Source: PFJX01 sp964466195
GTDB taxonomy: Bacteria > Pseudomonadota > Gammaproteobacteria > Burkholderiales > Thiobacillaceae
Direction of reading: 5' to 3'
Length of the DNA stretch: 64,000 bases
Assembly (NCBI GenBank): GCA_964466195.1
Contig: CAYXMQ010000009.1
Coordinates: 1 to 64,000 of the forward strand
In this document: positions 1 through 8,076 of the stretch, piece by piece
Numbering within the stretch: the first letter of the stretch is position 1
How the letters are laid out: every line of letters begins with the position of its first letter
The notes under the pieces: model-generated
The model's input: the letters and a program-made list of their open reading frames with translations, nothing else
Told to the model about the DNA's origin: nothing
The model's database searches: none
Made by a program: the position numbers and the translations under genes

Positions 1-122
1 GATGCGTTCAGTTTAGGAAAGTTGGGCGTTTTCACACAGCCTCGCCGATCAAGAGCCCGTCGGCATGCCCTGGCTGAACATCCGCTTAGAATCAAATTCT
101 GCCTGAGAGCGGTGCCCCGGGC

Positions 123-338
123 TTGGCAGATACATGCGCCCTGCTGGAAGGTGGCCGATTGCTAGTGGCCGAATACAAAGGAGCGTGCTATGTGGCCACC
201 GACGACAGCAAGGAAAAGAAACTGCTGGGCGAGCTAAGGGAGAAGAAGAGTAACGGCAAGGGGCTGTTCTTGATGGCGGAGAAACAGGACGGATTGGGGC
301 GCGGGGTGTTTGAGCAACTTCGTGCCAAGGTTGAGTAA
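123..338 (+). pseudogene. C-terminal fragment of a type III restriction enzyme (Res subunit)
   Basis: The 71 readable codons (a glycine-rich turn, VAEYKGA, then DDSKEKKLLGEL and a Lys/Gly-rich SNGKGLFLM segment) resemble the extreme C-terminus of type III restriction-modification Res subunits, which end in an endonuclease-like VEYKG...DDSKEKR...SNGKC pattern. Res proteins are normally about 900-1000 residues, so this is a scrap. The frame is closed upstream by a stop at 87-89 and the first start is a TTG, so there is no intact gene reaching in from the left. No mod gene is visible. I read it as debris at the edge of an inserted element. Identification rests on recalled family motifs, not on a search. 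Confidence 0.5.
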
Positions 339-362
339 AATTGCGTGCATCGAGTGTTTCCA

Positions 363-384
363 GGGGGCAACTCTGGGGGCAACT
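363..384. repeat. Tandem GGGGGCAACT direct repeats
   Basis: GGGGGCAACT occurs at 363-372 and again at 375-384, a 12-base period. Short G-rich direct repeats of this kind are often seen next to tyrosine-integrase attachment sites as arm-type binding sites. They lie just after the restriction-enzyme scrap and about 70 bases before a CCACCA-ending stretch (near 450-458), so they may mark the end of an integrated island. No integrase is in the window, so the role is inferred. Confidence 0.4.
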
Positions 385-462
385 TGTAATTTCATAAATC
401 TAGTTCTTCGTATTGGTGCGGCTTGTGGGGCATTCTGTGAGTCCGGGTGTCCACCAATTGGA

Positions 463-494
463 AAAAAGCCAGGTATGCAACTACCTGGCTTTTT
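463..494 (+). terminator. Rho-independent terminator
   Basis: A perfect stem of AAAAAGCCAGGTA (463-475) pairs with TACCTGGCTTTTT (482-494) around a six-base loop, so the right arm itself ends in a T run. It would stop rightward transcription arriving from the left edge before ychJ. The A-rich left arm also lets it work in the other direction. Confidence 0.85.
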
Positions 495-530
495 CATTGC
501 AGATTTCAAATGACTATTCGAGAGGTGCCC

Positions 531-929
531 GTGTCGACTCCCTCGTCTGCCGACTCGCTCTGCCCGTGCGGTTCGGGCAAATCCTTCCTCGCCTGTTGCC
601 AGCCTTTTCTGCTCGGCAACGCGTTGCCGCCGACTGCGGAGGCGTTGATGCGGTCGCGTTATACGGCCTATGTGCTTGCGGACGAGCCCTATCTGCTGGC
701 GACCTGGCACCCCGATGCACGCCCGCCGGCGCTGCACTTGGATGCGGAATCGAAGCCGAAATGGCTGGGGTTGACGATCAAGCGCCGCGCCAGCCTCGAC
801 GAACAGCATGCATTGGTGGAGTTTGTCGCCCGCTACAAGATCAACGGGCGCGCATACCGGATGCAGGAGTCAAGCCGCTTTGAACGGATCGATGGGCGCT
901 GGTATTACCGTGCCGGCGACGTGAAGTGA
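531..929 (+). CDS. ychJ: YchJ/UPF0225 family protein with SEC-C-like metal motif
   Basis: This 132-residue protein begins with a cysteine cluster (CPCGSGKSF at about residues 11-19, then CC at 22-23) typical of the SEC-C-like zinc-binding motif of the YchJ family, followed by an NTF2-like alpha/beta domain with the family words ALMRSRYTAY and GRWYY. The molecular function of YchJ is not established. I chose the GTG at 531 because GAGAGG lies five bases upstream; an ATG at 510 is in frame but overlaps the terminator region and has no ribosome-binding site. It ends seven bases before the converging alpha/beta hydrolase gene. Confidence 0.85.
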   Translation: MSTPSSADSLCPCGSGKSFLACCQPFLLGNALPPTAEALMRSRYTAYVLADEPYLLATWHPDARPPALHLDAESKPKWLGLTIKRRASLDEQHALVEFVARYKINGRAYRMQESSRFERIDGRWYYRAGDVK

Positions 930-935
930 GCGGTT

Positions 936-1724
936 TTACTTGCACTGCCCGACCGCCAGCCAACGGTTGAGCCAGGCTTTGGCGCTCTGGCGGGCATGCC
1001 GCGTGGCGATTTTTTCTTCCGGCGTCTGGTCGGCGCGGAAATCGAAGGCGCGCCTGGCCATCGGGTAGACCTGATAGTCCACCGGAACGCCGCGTTCCCA
1101 CAGCGCGTAAAAGGCGCGGCCGCCACTCATGCGGCGCAGCTCGAAATCCTGTTCTCCGATCAGGAAAAGCATTGGCGTTTCGATCTGCATGACTTCCGGA
1201 GCCACCCGGAATAATTGATCCGGCTCGGGGGCATTCGGGTTTTGCATGTGGCCGTAATAGCTGACGATGGCGGCAATATCCTTGCCGCGCTTGGCCGCCA
1301 GGCGAAGGGCGTAATAGGGGCCGCGCGACAGCGCCACGATGCCGACCGGGGTTTTGCAGGCCTCCGGCATGTTGATCAGGTAGTCGAGGCCGGCCTCGAC
1401 GTCGAGTTCAGTGGCCGGGTTGTGTTCCGCCGGCCAGCGCTCGATCATGCGGCCGCTTAGCCATTCGGGCGCGACGACCAGAAACCCCTGTTGTGCAAGT
1501 TCACTGATATGGCGGCGCTCGTTTTCGTCGTAGCCGCGTTTGGCATGAATGAACAGCACCGGCGGAAACGGGCCTTTGCCCGGCGGGATGGCTATCTCGG
1601 TCGGCACATCGACATCGCCTACCTTCAGCGTGATGCTGCGGATTTCGATTGGGTTGGCCTGGCTTGCCGCGGCGATGCCGCTCAGTTGCAGCAAGGCGGC
1701 CAGGATCAGTGCAAGGCGAAGCAT
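936..1724 (-). CDS. Secreted dienelactone hydrolase-like alpha/beta hydrolase, catalytic His replaced
   Basis: The 262-residue product starts with a cleavable signal peptide (hydrophobic residues 3-20, then SQA) and so is probably periplasmic. The fold matches the dienelactone hydrolase family: strand VLFIH near residue 57, nucleophile elbow ALSRG with Ser133, and the acid in GEQD (Asp193). At the place where the family carries its catalytic histidine (usually GHGF or GHAF) this protein reads ARRAFDF, with Arg at 225. Unless another histidine substitutes, it may bind rather than hydrolyse. The start at 1724 was preferred over an upstream one because the signal peptide then begins at the N-terminus. 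It is monocistronic and converges on ychJ. Confidence 0.75.
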   Translation of the reverse strand: MLRLALILAALLQLSGIAAASQANPIEIRSITLKVGDVDVPTEIAIPPGKGPFPPVLFIHAKRGYDENERRHISELAQQGFLVVAPEWLSGRMIERWPAEHNPATELDVEAGLDYLINMPEACKTPVGIVALSRGPYYALRLAAKRGKDIAAIVSYYGHMQNPNAPEPDQLFRVAPEVMQIETPMLFLIGEQDFELRRMSGGRAFYALWERGVPVDYQVYPMARRAFDFRADQTPEEKIATRHARQSAKAWLNRWLAVGQCK

Positions 1725-1746
1725 ACGGATCTCCTGTGGTTGGTAA

Positions 1747-1812
1747 GCCGCCCCCCGGCTCGGTAAAGCCACCCAAGCCCCCTCGCGGGGGCCAAGTCGT
1801 TCTTGGGGCGGC
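1747..1812. repeat. Nested inverted repeat upstream of the hydrolase gene
   Basis: An inner perfect hairpin GCCCCC-TCGC-GGGGGC (1777-1792) sits inside outer arms GCCGCCCC (1747-1754) and GGGGCGGC (1805-1812). It lies in the divergent gap between the hydrolase and the TonB-like gene. It looks like a dispersed intergenic palindromic repeat rather than a terminator, since no T run follows. Confidence 0.5.
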
Positions 1813-1887
1813 CTGGCGAACGAATTGAGAGTAATTCAACATATCAAGCCGGCGTGCCGCCGCAAATGGGGACTTTATACTGTCAGC

Positions 1888-2610
1888 ATGAAGGCAGGGA
1901 TTTCATCCGATACAGGGGCCGAGTGGCTGCACGCGCCTATTTTGCGCGGGGTTCTGATATCGGCGGCGCTGCATCTCGCGCTACTGACCCTCATTCAAGC
2001 CAGTCCCGGGGCGAGCGGCGCCCGGGTGGTGGTGATCAATGCCCGCCTGCAACCCCTGCCTGCAGCGCCTGCATCAGTGCAGCCGGCTGCAACGCAACCG
2101 GAAGCTGCGCCGACGGTGAAAACCGCGACAGCCGCAACGAGCCGCGTTTTGACGGCGATGACGCCCGCTATACCGGCGGCGATTCGGCCGGCGGCATCGC
2201 CGGCTGAGCCGGTTTCTCAGCAGGTTGATAGTCCAGCGTCCGCGCCAGCCGAAGCGGCGCGCGGCGGGCCGCAGGAAAGCGGGCTGCCGAGTCTGCCGAT
2301 CGGCATCGATACCAACTGGTATCTGGCAAGGCAGGTCGATGTCCATCCGAAGGCGATCGGCGACATCGAGCCGGCTTACCCGGACGAGGCGCGTCGCCGC
2401 AATCTGGAAGGCACGCTCAAATTGATGCTGAAGATCGATGATCTTGGTCGGGTGCAATCGGCCGAGGTCGTCGAAGCGATGCCGCCCGATATGTTCGACG
2501 AAGCGGCGTTGGCTGCATTTCGTGCGGCGCGCTTCCAGCCGGCGTTGAAGGATGGCCGGCCGGTGCGCTATCAGGCCTACATACGGGTGGAGTTCAGGCT
2601 CAAGGATTGA
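1888..2610 (+). CDS. TonB family protein
   Basis: The 240-residue product has an N-terminal cytoplasmic tail, one transmembrane helix (about 19-37), a Pro/Ala-rich periplasmic linker (about 50-135) and a C-terminal TonB domain beginning at the diagnostic YPDEAR (164-169). TonB proteins carry proton-motive-force energy from ExbB-ExbD to outer-membrane receptors. No exbB, exbD or receptor gene is adjacent, so its partner and cargo are unknown. The ATG at 1888 places the membrane helix correctly; a longer frame upstream adds a basic stretch with no support. Its last 11 bases overlap the end of mltA on the other strand. Confidence 0.85.
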   Translation: MKAGISSDTGAEWLHAPILRGVLISAALHLALLTLIQASPGASGARVVVINARLQPLPAAPASVQPAATQPEAAPTVKTATAATSRVLTAMTPAIPAAIRPAASPAEPVSQQVDSPASAPAEAARGGPQESGLPSLPIGIDTNWYLARQVDVHPKAIGDIEPAYPDEARRRNLEGTLKLMLKIDDLGRVQSAEVVEAMPPDMFDEAALAAFRAARFQPALKDGRPVRYQAYIRVEFRLKD

Positions 2611-3892
2611 CGGCCGGAGAAACCAGCGGGAAGTCGCGCGGCAGCAGCGCCCACATGCGGCCTTTCTGCTTCATGGCGCCGGCTTGCTTGCCGGCCTCGT
2701 CGCCGAATCCCCAGAAGAAGTCTGCGCGGACGTTGCCGCGTATGGCGCCGCCGGTGTCTTGCGCCATCATCAACCGGTTCAGGCTTTCATTCGAATTGGG
2801 CCGCGTCGTGGCGAGCCATACCGGCGCGCCCAGCGGCATGCCGCGCGGATCGATGGCGATGCTGCGTTCGGCGGTGAGCGGTACGCCCAGTGCGCCCAGC
2901 GGGCCGGGCAGGTGGTTCGGTAATTCGCGAAAGAAAACATAGCTCGGGTTGGCATTGAGCAGTTCCGGCAAGCGATCGGGGTTGCGTCGTCCCCAATCCT
3001 TGATGCCCTGCATCGAGGCTTTGTCGAGCGTGAGTTCGCCTTTTTCGATCAGCCATTTGCCGATGGAACGGTAGGGGTGGCCGTTTTGATCGGCGTAACC
3101 GATACGCATGGTGTCGCCATTTTCCAGCTTGATTCGGCCGGAACCTTGCACCTGCAAGAAGAACAGCTCCACCGCATCATCGACCCAGGCCAGTTCTTTT
3201 CCGCGTACCGGCGCTGCGCCGGCTTCGATCTCGGAGCGGCTGAAATAGGGCACCACCTTGTTGCCTTGCAGGCGGCCGCGCAGGCGCAGGTTCTTCAATT
3301 CCGGATAGAGGCTGGACAGATCGACCACCAGCAGATCTTCCGGCGCGGCATAGATCGGATGGCGGTATTTGGGCGAGAAGTTACGGCTGCCGCGCAAGAG
3401 TGGTTCGTAATACCCGGTCACCAGGCCCTCGTTGCCGCCTTCGGCCTGATTGATCTGCCAGGGCTGGAACTGTTGTTCGAAGAAGGTGCGAATACTGGCG
3501 CCGTCCGGCATTGCGGGTTGCTGGGCGGCAGCCTGGCAGACGGCGGTCCAGGCGGGGTTGCTTTTCAGGCCGCGGCAGGATTGCAGAAAAGCCGGCCAGA
3601 TCGGGTTCAAATCGTCATCGCGCCATCCGGGTAGCTGCGCCCATTGCGCCGGTTTGAGCCAGGGCATGGCCGCCGGGACCGGTTTCACCGCTTCCGGTGC
3701 GGCGACGGAAACGGGTTCCGGCGCAGGCGGCGCGGGCGGCGTGACTACGGGGGGTATGGCCGGCGCGGCGGGCGCCACCACGGCGGGCGAAGTTGTTTGG
3801 AGCGGCGGCGCCGGCGTATCGGTTTTGTCGGTCAGTGCGGCGCAGCCGCTGAGCGCTGCGGCGATGCAGCCTATCAATAGTGAATCACGCAT
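2600..3892 (-). CDS. mltA: Membrane-bound lytic murein transglycosylase A
   Basis: This 430-residue lipoprotein has a type II signal peptide with lipobox LSGC (Cys17), so it is anchored to the outer membrane, where MltA cleaves the MurNAc-GlcNAc bond to leave 1,6-anhydromuropeptides. A Pro/Ala-rich tether (about 25-70) leads into the MltA barrel domain (LVTGYYEPLLRGS, IEAGA) and the C-terminal 3D domain, where the conserved aspartates are visible in MAQDTGGAIRGNVRADFFWG. It is followed on the same strand, in genome order, by apaG upstream (gap about 70 bases), an arrangement common in betaproteobacteria. Confidence 0.95.
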   Translation of the reverse strand: MRDSLLIGCIAAALSGCAALTDKTDTPAPPLQTTSPAVVAPAAPAIPPVVTPPAPPAPEPVSVAAPEAVKPVPAAMPWLKPAQWAQLPGWRDDDLNPIWPAFLQSCRGLKSNPAWTAVCQAAAQQPAMPDGASIRTFFEQQFQPWQINQAEGGNEGLVTGYYEPLLRGSRNFSPKYRHPIYAAPEDLLVVDLSSLYPELKNLRLRGRLQGNKVVPYFSRSEIEAGAAPVRGKELAWVDDAVELFFLQVQGSGRIKLENGDTMRIGYADQNGHPYRSIGKWLIEKGELTLDKASMQGIKDWGRRNPDRLPELLNANPSYVFFRELPNHLPGPLGALGVPLTAERSIAIDPRGMPLGAPVWLATTRPNSNESLNRLMMAQDTGGAIRGNVRADFFWGFGDEAGKQAGAMKQKGRMWALLPRDFPLVSPAVNP

Positions 3893-3961
3893 GGTGCAGT
3901 CTGGAAGGTTGTTGCCGGCCGGCGGGATTACGCCGAATAGACTAGGAATAAGCAGGCCGGT

Positions 3962-4345
3962 TCAGTGCAGTACACGCGGTACCGAAAGAATGAATTCGGG
4001 GATTTCAGCTTCAAACGCGTTGCCGTCTTCAGCGACCATCTGGTAGCTGCCCTTCATTGCGCCGACCGGGGTCGCGACGGCGGTGCCGCTGGTGTACTCG
4101 AAGCTGTCGCCGGGTTTCAGCAAAGGCTGTTCGCCGACGACGCCGAGGCCGCGCACTTCTTGTACTTTCTGGTGGCCATCGGTGATCTGCCAATGGCGTG
4201 AAATCAGTTGTGCCGCAATCTGGCCGGTGTTGGCGATGGTGATGGTGTAGGAGAACACGTATCGTTCGGCCGCCTCGTCGGATTGTTCCGGAATGAAGCG
4301 AGTCTTGGCGGTGACGGTGATGTGGTATTTCCTGATTTCAGCCAT
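3962..4345 (-). CDS. apaG: ApaG (Co2+/Mg2+ efflux-associated) protein
   Basis: The 127-residue product is a single ApaG/DUF525 beta-sandwich domain, with the family words ERYVFSYTITI, GVVGEQPLLKPG and YTSG, and the terminal IPEFILSVP segment. E. coli ApaG is 125 residues. Its biochemical role is unresolved; mutants affect Co2+ resistance and Ap4A hydrolysis phenotypes. I took the methionine at 4345, four codons inside the open frame, to match family length. It is divergent from rpe, with a shared 148-base promoter region. Confidence 0.93.
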   Translation of the reverse strand: MAEIRKYHITVTAKTRFIPEQSDEAAERYVFSYTITIANTGQIAAQLISRHWQITDGHQKVQEVRGLGVVGEQPLLKPGDSFEYTSGTAVATPVGAMKGSYQMVAEDGNAFEAEIPEFILSVPRVLH

Positions 4346-4493
4346 GGTCTGCGGCAAGTGGACGGAGTAGGGGAGAGGGAGGCCGATTGCACACGAATCG
4401 CCCCGGACTGTCCAGACGGCCCTGCCCTATATTCCGGGCGACGATCGGCGGGTAATATCGAGGTTTCTTTTTTTACTTGCCGGGATACTCGCT

Positions 4494-5180
4494 ATGGCCG
4501 ACTTTCAGATTGCTCCTTCCATCCTCTCCGCCAATTTCGCCAAGCTGGGCGAAGAGGTCGATATGGTCCTCGCCGCCGGCGCCGACATCGTTCATTTCGA
4601 CGTGATGGACAACCATTACGTGCCCAACCTGACGATCGGCCCGCTGGTGTGTGAAGCGTTGCGCAAACATGGCGTGACCGCCCCGATCGACGTGCACCTG
4701 ATGGTCAAGCCGGTGGACCGCATCATTCCCGATTTCGCGAAAGCCGGCGCCAGCTACATCACGTTCCATCCGGAAGCCTCCGAACATATCGACCGCACCA
4801 TCGGCCTGATCAAGGAAAACGGCTGCAAGGCCGGACTGGTGTTCAACCCGGCGACGCCGCTGGACGTGCTGGAATACATGCTGCCCAAGCTCGACATGGT
4901 GTTGCTGATGTCGGTGAACCCCGGCTTCGGCGGCCAGAAATTCATTCCCTACGTGCTCGACAAGGCGCGCAAGGTGCGTCAGATGATCACCGCCGGCGGC
5001 TACAACTGCCGCCTGGAAATCGACGGCGGCGTCGGTCCGGCCAACATCTGTGAAGTGGCTAAAGCCGGCGTGGATACCTTTGTCGCCGGTTCCGCCATCT
5101 TCGGCGCGGCCAAGGACAGCGATCCGCACCGTTACGACAGCGTGGTCGCGGCAATGCGCGCGGAATTGGCCAAGGCCTGA
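4494..5180 (+). CDS. rpe: Ribulose-phosphate 3-epimerase
   Basis: The 228-residue TIM-barrel enzyme interconverts ribulose 5-phosphate and xylulose 5-phosphate in the pentose phosphate and Calvin cycles. Diagnostic segments are present: APSILSANFA at the N-terminus, HFDVMDNHYVPNLT with the metal-binding His and Asp, DVHLMV, the VNPGFGGQ phosphate loop and the terminal EIDGGV with catalytic Asp. It heads the conserved rpe-gph-trpE run, with gph following after a 77-base gap. Length and motifs are complete. Confidence 0.97.
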   Translation: MADFQIAPSILSANFAKLGEEVDMVLAAGADIVHFDVMDNHYVPNLTIGPLVCEALRKHGVTAPIDVHLMVKPVDRIIPDFAKAGASYITFHPEASEHIDRTIGLIKENGCKAGLVFNPATPLDVLEYMLPKLDMVLLMSVNPGFGGQKFIPYVLDKARKVRQMITAGGYNCRLEIDGGVGPANICEVAKAGVDTFVAGSAIFGAAKDSDPHRYDSVVAAMRAELAKA

Positions 5181-5190
5181 ATCGGGTGAG

Positions 5191-5234
5191 CAGCGAGCGG
5201 TAAACGGTGAGCCGAATCACCACGCCGCTCGCTG
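5191..5234 (+). repeat. Hairpin between rpe and gph
   Basis: A 10-bp perfect stem CAGCGAGCGG (5191-5200) / CCGCTCGCTG (5225-5234) encloses a second small stem GGTGA/TCACC (5206-5210 with 5218-5222). A TTTT follows the right arm, so it may act as a weak terminator or attenuator, or as an mRNA-processing hairpin in the rpe-gph-trpE transcript. Its role is inferred. Confidence 0.55.
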
Positions 5235-5257
5235 TTTTCCGCTTACCGCTCCCCGAC

Positions 5258-5938
5258 ATGAACTTCCCCCTTCCCGTCAAAGCCGTGGTCATCGACCTCG
5301 ACGGCACGCTGATCGACACCGCAGAAGATCTTGCCGATGCCGCCGAGGCGATGTTGGTCGATATGGGCATGCCAGCGGTCTCGCTGGCCGAAATCAAGAC
5401 CTACATCGGCAACGGCGTATCAAGGCTGGTGAAACGCTCGCTGACCCGCGATATGAATGCCGAGCCCGACCCGGCGCTGTTCGAAACCGCCCTGGCCAGC
5501 TACGAAAAGCATTACGGCGCCCATGTGTCTCGCAAGAGCCGGGTGTTCCCCGGCGTGATCGAAGGCCTGCAGGCCATGCAGGTCGGCGGCTATCGGCTGG
5601 CCTGCATCACCAACAAGGCCGCGCGTTTCACCCATCCGCTGCTGAAAGACACCGGCCTGTTCGATTTCTTCGAATTGATTCTTTCCGGCGACACTCTGCC
5701 CAGGAAGAAGCCCGATCCCTTGCCCTTGCTGCATGCCTGCCAGGTGTTCGATATCCGGCCGGAGGAGCTGCTGCTGATCGGCGATTCGCTGAACGACACG
5801 CAGGCCGCCCGCGCCGCCGGCTGCGCGGTGTTCTGTGTGCCATACGGCTATAACCGCGGCCGCCCGGTCAGCGAACTCGATCTCGATGCGGTGACGCCGA
5901 CGCTGGCCGATGCCGCCAAGTTGATCGTAAAAAAATGA
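5258..5938 (+). CDS. gph: Phosphoglycolate phosphatase
   Basis: The 226-residue HAD-superfamily phosphatase shows motif I DLDGTLID (nucleophile Asp13, acid Asp15), motif II CITNKA, motif III lysine in PRKKPDP and motif IV GDSLND. The Gph family removes phosphate from 2-phosphoglycolate, made by RuBisCO oxygenation or DNA repair. The position between rpe and trpE is the usual one for gph in this bacterial group. I start at ATG 5258; a GTG at 5207 is in frame but lies inside the upstream hairpin. Confidence 0.92.
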   Translation: MNFPLPVKAVVIDLDGTLIDTAEDLADAAEAMLVDMGMPAVSLAEIKTYIGNGVSRLVKRSLTRDMNAEPDPALFETALASYEKHYGAHVSRKSRVFPGVIEGLQAMQVGGYRLACITNKAARFTHPLLKDTGLFDFFELILSGDTLPRKKPDPLPLLHACQVFDIRPEELLLIGDSLNDTQAARAAGCAVFCVPYGYNRGRPVSELDLDAVTPTLADAAKLIVKK

Positions 5939-5994
5939 ACCTGAATGTCCTGAAAGGGGGTTACGCGAAACGTCCGCTGGTGCGATGGCGGGCT

Positions 5995-6008
5995 TGAAAC
6001 ACGTTTCA
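5995..6008. promoter_or_regulatory. Small palindrome upstream of trpE
   Basis: TGAAAC-AC-GTTTCA (5995-6008) is a perfect 6-bp inverted repeat with a 2-base spacer, 41 bases before the trpE start, and a further GTTTCA half-site follows at 6016-6021. It could be an operator or a small mRNA hairpin. No leader peptide with Trp codons was seen. Confidence 0.3.
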
Positions 6009-6048
6009 GTAGCCTGTTTCATTTTTCAGAACTTTCAGGAACACGAGC

Positions 6049-7539
6049 ATGTTCAACGAAGAGAAATTCAATAGCCTGGCGCGCCAGGGCTACAACCGCA
6101 TCCCGGTCATCAAGCAATTGCCGGCCGATCTGGATACGCCGCTTTCGATCTATCTCAAGCTGGCCAACGAGCCTTACTCCTACCTGCTCGAATCGGTGGT
6201 CGGCGGCGAGCGCTTCGGGCGTTATTCCTTCATCGGGCTGCCGGCCAAAACCGTGCTGCGCGTGCATGGCCATTTCGCCAGCGTCGAAACCAATGGATTG
6301 CCGGTCGAACAATGCGATTGCGAAGACCCGCTTAAATTTGTCGAGAGTTTTCTGGCGCGTTTCAAAGCCGCACCGGTTCCGGGCATGCCGCGCTTTCCCG
6401 GCGGCCTGTGCGGCTATTTCGGTTATGACACGGTGCGTTACATCGAAGCGCGCCTGGCCGCCGCGCGCAAGCTCGACAATATCAACACGCCGGACATCCT
6501 GCTGATGCTTACCGATGAACTGGTAGTGGTCGATAACCTGTCCGGCAAGCTGACCTTGATCGTCTATGCCGATCCGCTGGAAGACCAGTCCTACCTGAAA
6601 TCGCATCGGCGACTGGCTGAACTGACCCGGCTGCTGCAGCGGCCGGCGATCCCGCCGCGCGACGTCAAAGGCAATGGCGAGGCCGCCGTATCCGAGTTCG
6701 GCGAGGACGCCTTCAAGGCCGCCGTCGCGCGCGCCAAGCAATACATACTCGACGGCGACATCATGCAGGTCGTGCTGTCGCAGCGCATGAGCCAGTCGTT
6801 CTACGCGCATCCGCTCTCGCTCTACCGGGCCTTGCGCGGGCTGAATCCGTCGCCGTACATGTTCTATTACGACATGGGCGGCTTCCATGTCGTCGGCTCC
6901 TCGCCGGAAATCCTGGTGCGTCTGGAGGGCGTCGGCGCGGACAAACGCGTCACCGTCCGCCCGATTGCCGGCACGCGACCGCGCGGGGCGACGCAGGCGG
7001 ACGATCTACGCCTGGAAGAAGAACTGCTGGCCGATCCGAAAGAGCGCGCCGAGCACGTACAACTGATGGATCTGGGCCGCAACGACGTCGGCCGAGTGGC
7101 GCAAGTCGGCAGCGTCAAGGTCACCGAAAACATGAACGTCGAGCGTTACTCGCATGTGATGCATATCGTTTCCAACGTCGAAGGCAAACTGAAACCCGGC
7201 CTCAACGCGATGGACGTGCTGCGCGCCACCTTCCCGGCCGGCACGGTCTCCGGCGCGGCCAAGGTCAGAGCGATGGAAATCATCGACGAACTGGAGCCGT
7301 CCAAGCGCGGGGTTTATGCCGGCGCAGTCGGCTATGTCGGTTTCAACGGCGACATGGACGTCGCCATCGCCATCCGCACGGCCGTGATCAAGGACAAGAG
7401 GCTCTATGTTCAGGCCGGCGCCGGCATCGTCGCCGATTCGGTGCCGGAAAACGAATGGCAGGAAACCCGCAACAAAGCGCGCGCCGTGTTGCGCGCGGCG
7501 GAGCTGGCGCAAGACGGGTTCGAGAGCGAGGCGGATTAA
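6049..7539 (+). CDS. trpE: Anthranilate synthase component I
   Basis: The 496-residue enzyme converts chorismate with ammonia, supplied by TrpG, to anthranilate, the first step of tryptophan synthesis. The N-terminal regulatory domain carries the feedback-site word LLES (about residue 46), and the C-terminal chorismate-binding domain shows the family patterns PSPYMFYYDMG, SSPEILVR, IAGTRPRG, LMDLGRNDVGRV and PAGTVSGAAKVRAMEII. A ribosome-binding AGGA precedes the ATG. Unusually, no trpG, trpD or trpC follows: a universal stress gene on the other strand ends 17 bases later, so the glutamine amidotransferase partner must be encoded elsewhere. Confidence 0.97.
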   Translation: MFNEEKFNSLARQGYNRIPVIKQLPADLDTPLSIYLKLANEPYSYLLESVVGGERFGRYSFIGLPAKTVLRVHGHFASVETNGLPVEQCDCEDPLKFVESFLARFKAAPVPGMPRFPGGLCGYFGYDTVRYIEARLAAARKLDNINTPDILLMLTDELVVVDNLSGKLTLIVYADPLEDQSYLKSHRRLAELTRLLQRPAIPPRDVKGNGEAAVSEFGEDAFKAAVARAKQYILDGDIMQVVLSQRMSQSFYAHPLSLYRALRGLNPSPYMFYYDMGGFHVVGSSPEILVRLEGVGADKRVTVRPIAGTRPRGATQADDLRLEEELLADPKERAEHVQLMDLGRNDVGRVAQVGSVKVTENMNVERYSHVMHIVSNVEGKLKPGLNAMDVLRATFPAGTVSGAAKVRAMEIIDELEPSKRGVYAGAVGYVGFNGDMDVAIAIRTAVIKDKRLYVQAGAGIVADSVPENEWQETRNKARAVLRAAELAQDGFESEAD

Positions 7540-7556
7540 GCGCCTCGCTGGCCGGG

Positions 7557-7982
7557 CTACTTGACCAAGGTTACCGGCACCTCCGCCAGATGCAGCACCT
7601 TGGTCGCTATCGAGCCCAGCAGGAGTCCTTGCAGAGCGCTCATGCCGCGGGTGCCCATGACGATCTGGTTGAAGCCGCCGGCATTGGCAAATTCAGCGAT
7701 GGTCTCCGCCACGTCACCCTCTGCGTGATGGACTTCGAAGCCGATTCCGGCTTGCTCCAGCAGGCTCAGCGCCGTTCGGGTGGCCTCTGCGGAGGCGGCG
7801 GTCTGGATGGCCTGGATTTCCTGTTTGCGCAGGAAACGCTTCACTTCCCAGGCGTCCACTGACGGTTGCACATTCAGTACGGTCACGTGCAGGGGACCGA
7901 CCACCCCGGTCAATTCGATGACATGCTTCACGGCGCGTTCCGAATTGGCGGAACCATCGACGGGGAGGAGTAGCTTGTACAT
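7557..7982 (-). CDS. Universal stress protein (UspA family)
   Basis: The 141-residue product is a single Usp domain: the N-terminal strand KLLLPVDGS, and the C-terminal nucleotide-binding pattern MGTRGMSALQGLLLGSIATKVL, which matches the G-2x-G-9x-G-S/T consensus of ATP-binding Usps. Such proteins are induced by starvation, redox and respiratory stress. I take the start at 7982; the longer frame runs into the shared promoter region. It is divergent from an ion-transporter gene, which suggests co-regulation. Confidence 0.9.
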   Translation of the reverse strand: MYKLLLPVDGSANSERAVKHVIELTGVVGPLHVTVLNVQPSVDAWEVKRFLRKQEIQAIQTAASAEATRTALSLLEQAGIGFEVHHAEGDVAETIAEFANAGGFNQIVMGTRGMSALQGLLLGSIATKVLHLAEVPVTLVK

Positions 7983-8076
7983 AGCGGCAACCTTTAGGGT
8001 GGATATTGCGAAATAACGTGATGAGTTTGGGTGTTGCATCGCAATATAATCGTATATCACTATCCAGTTGACGACC
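7983..8076. promoter_or_regulatory. Divergent promoter region, usp / transporter
   Basis: This 94-base AT-rich gap must carry both promoters. A perfect TATAAT lies at 8045-8050, oriented toward the transporter and 27 bases before its ATG, but no good -35 hexamer sits at the usual distance, which suggests an activator-dependent promoter or a leader start downstream. No clear regulator palindrome was recognised. Confidence 0.4.

Noticed and set aside
5939..6048. trp leader peptide attenuator before trpE
   Set aside because: No short reading frame with tandem Trp codons is present in this gap.
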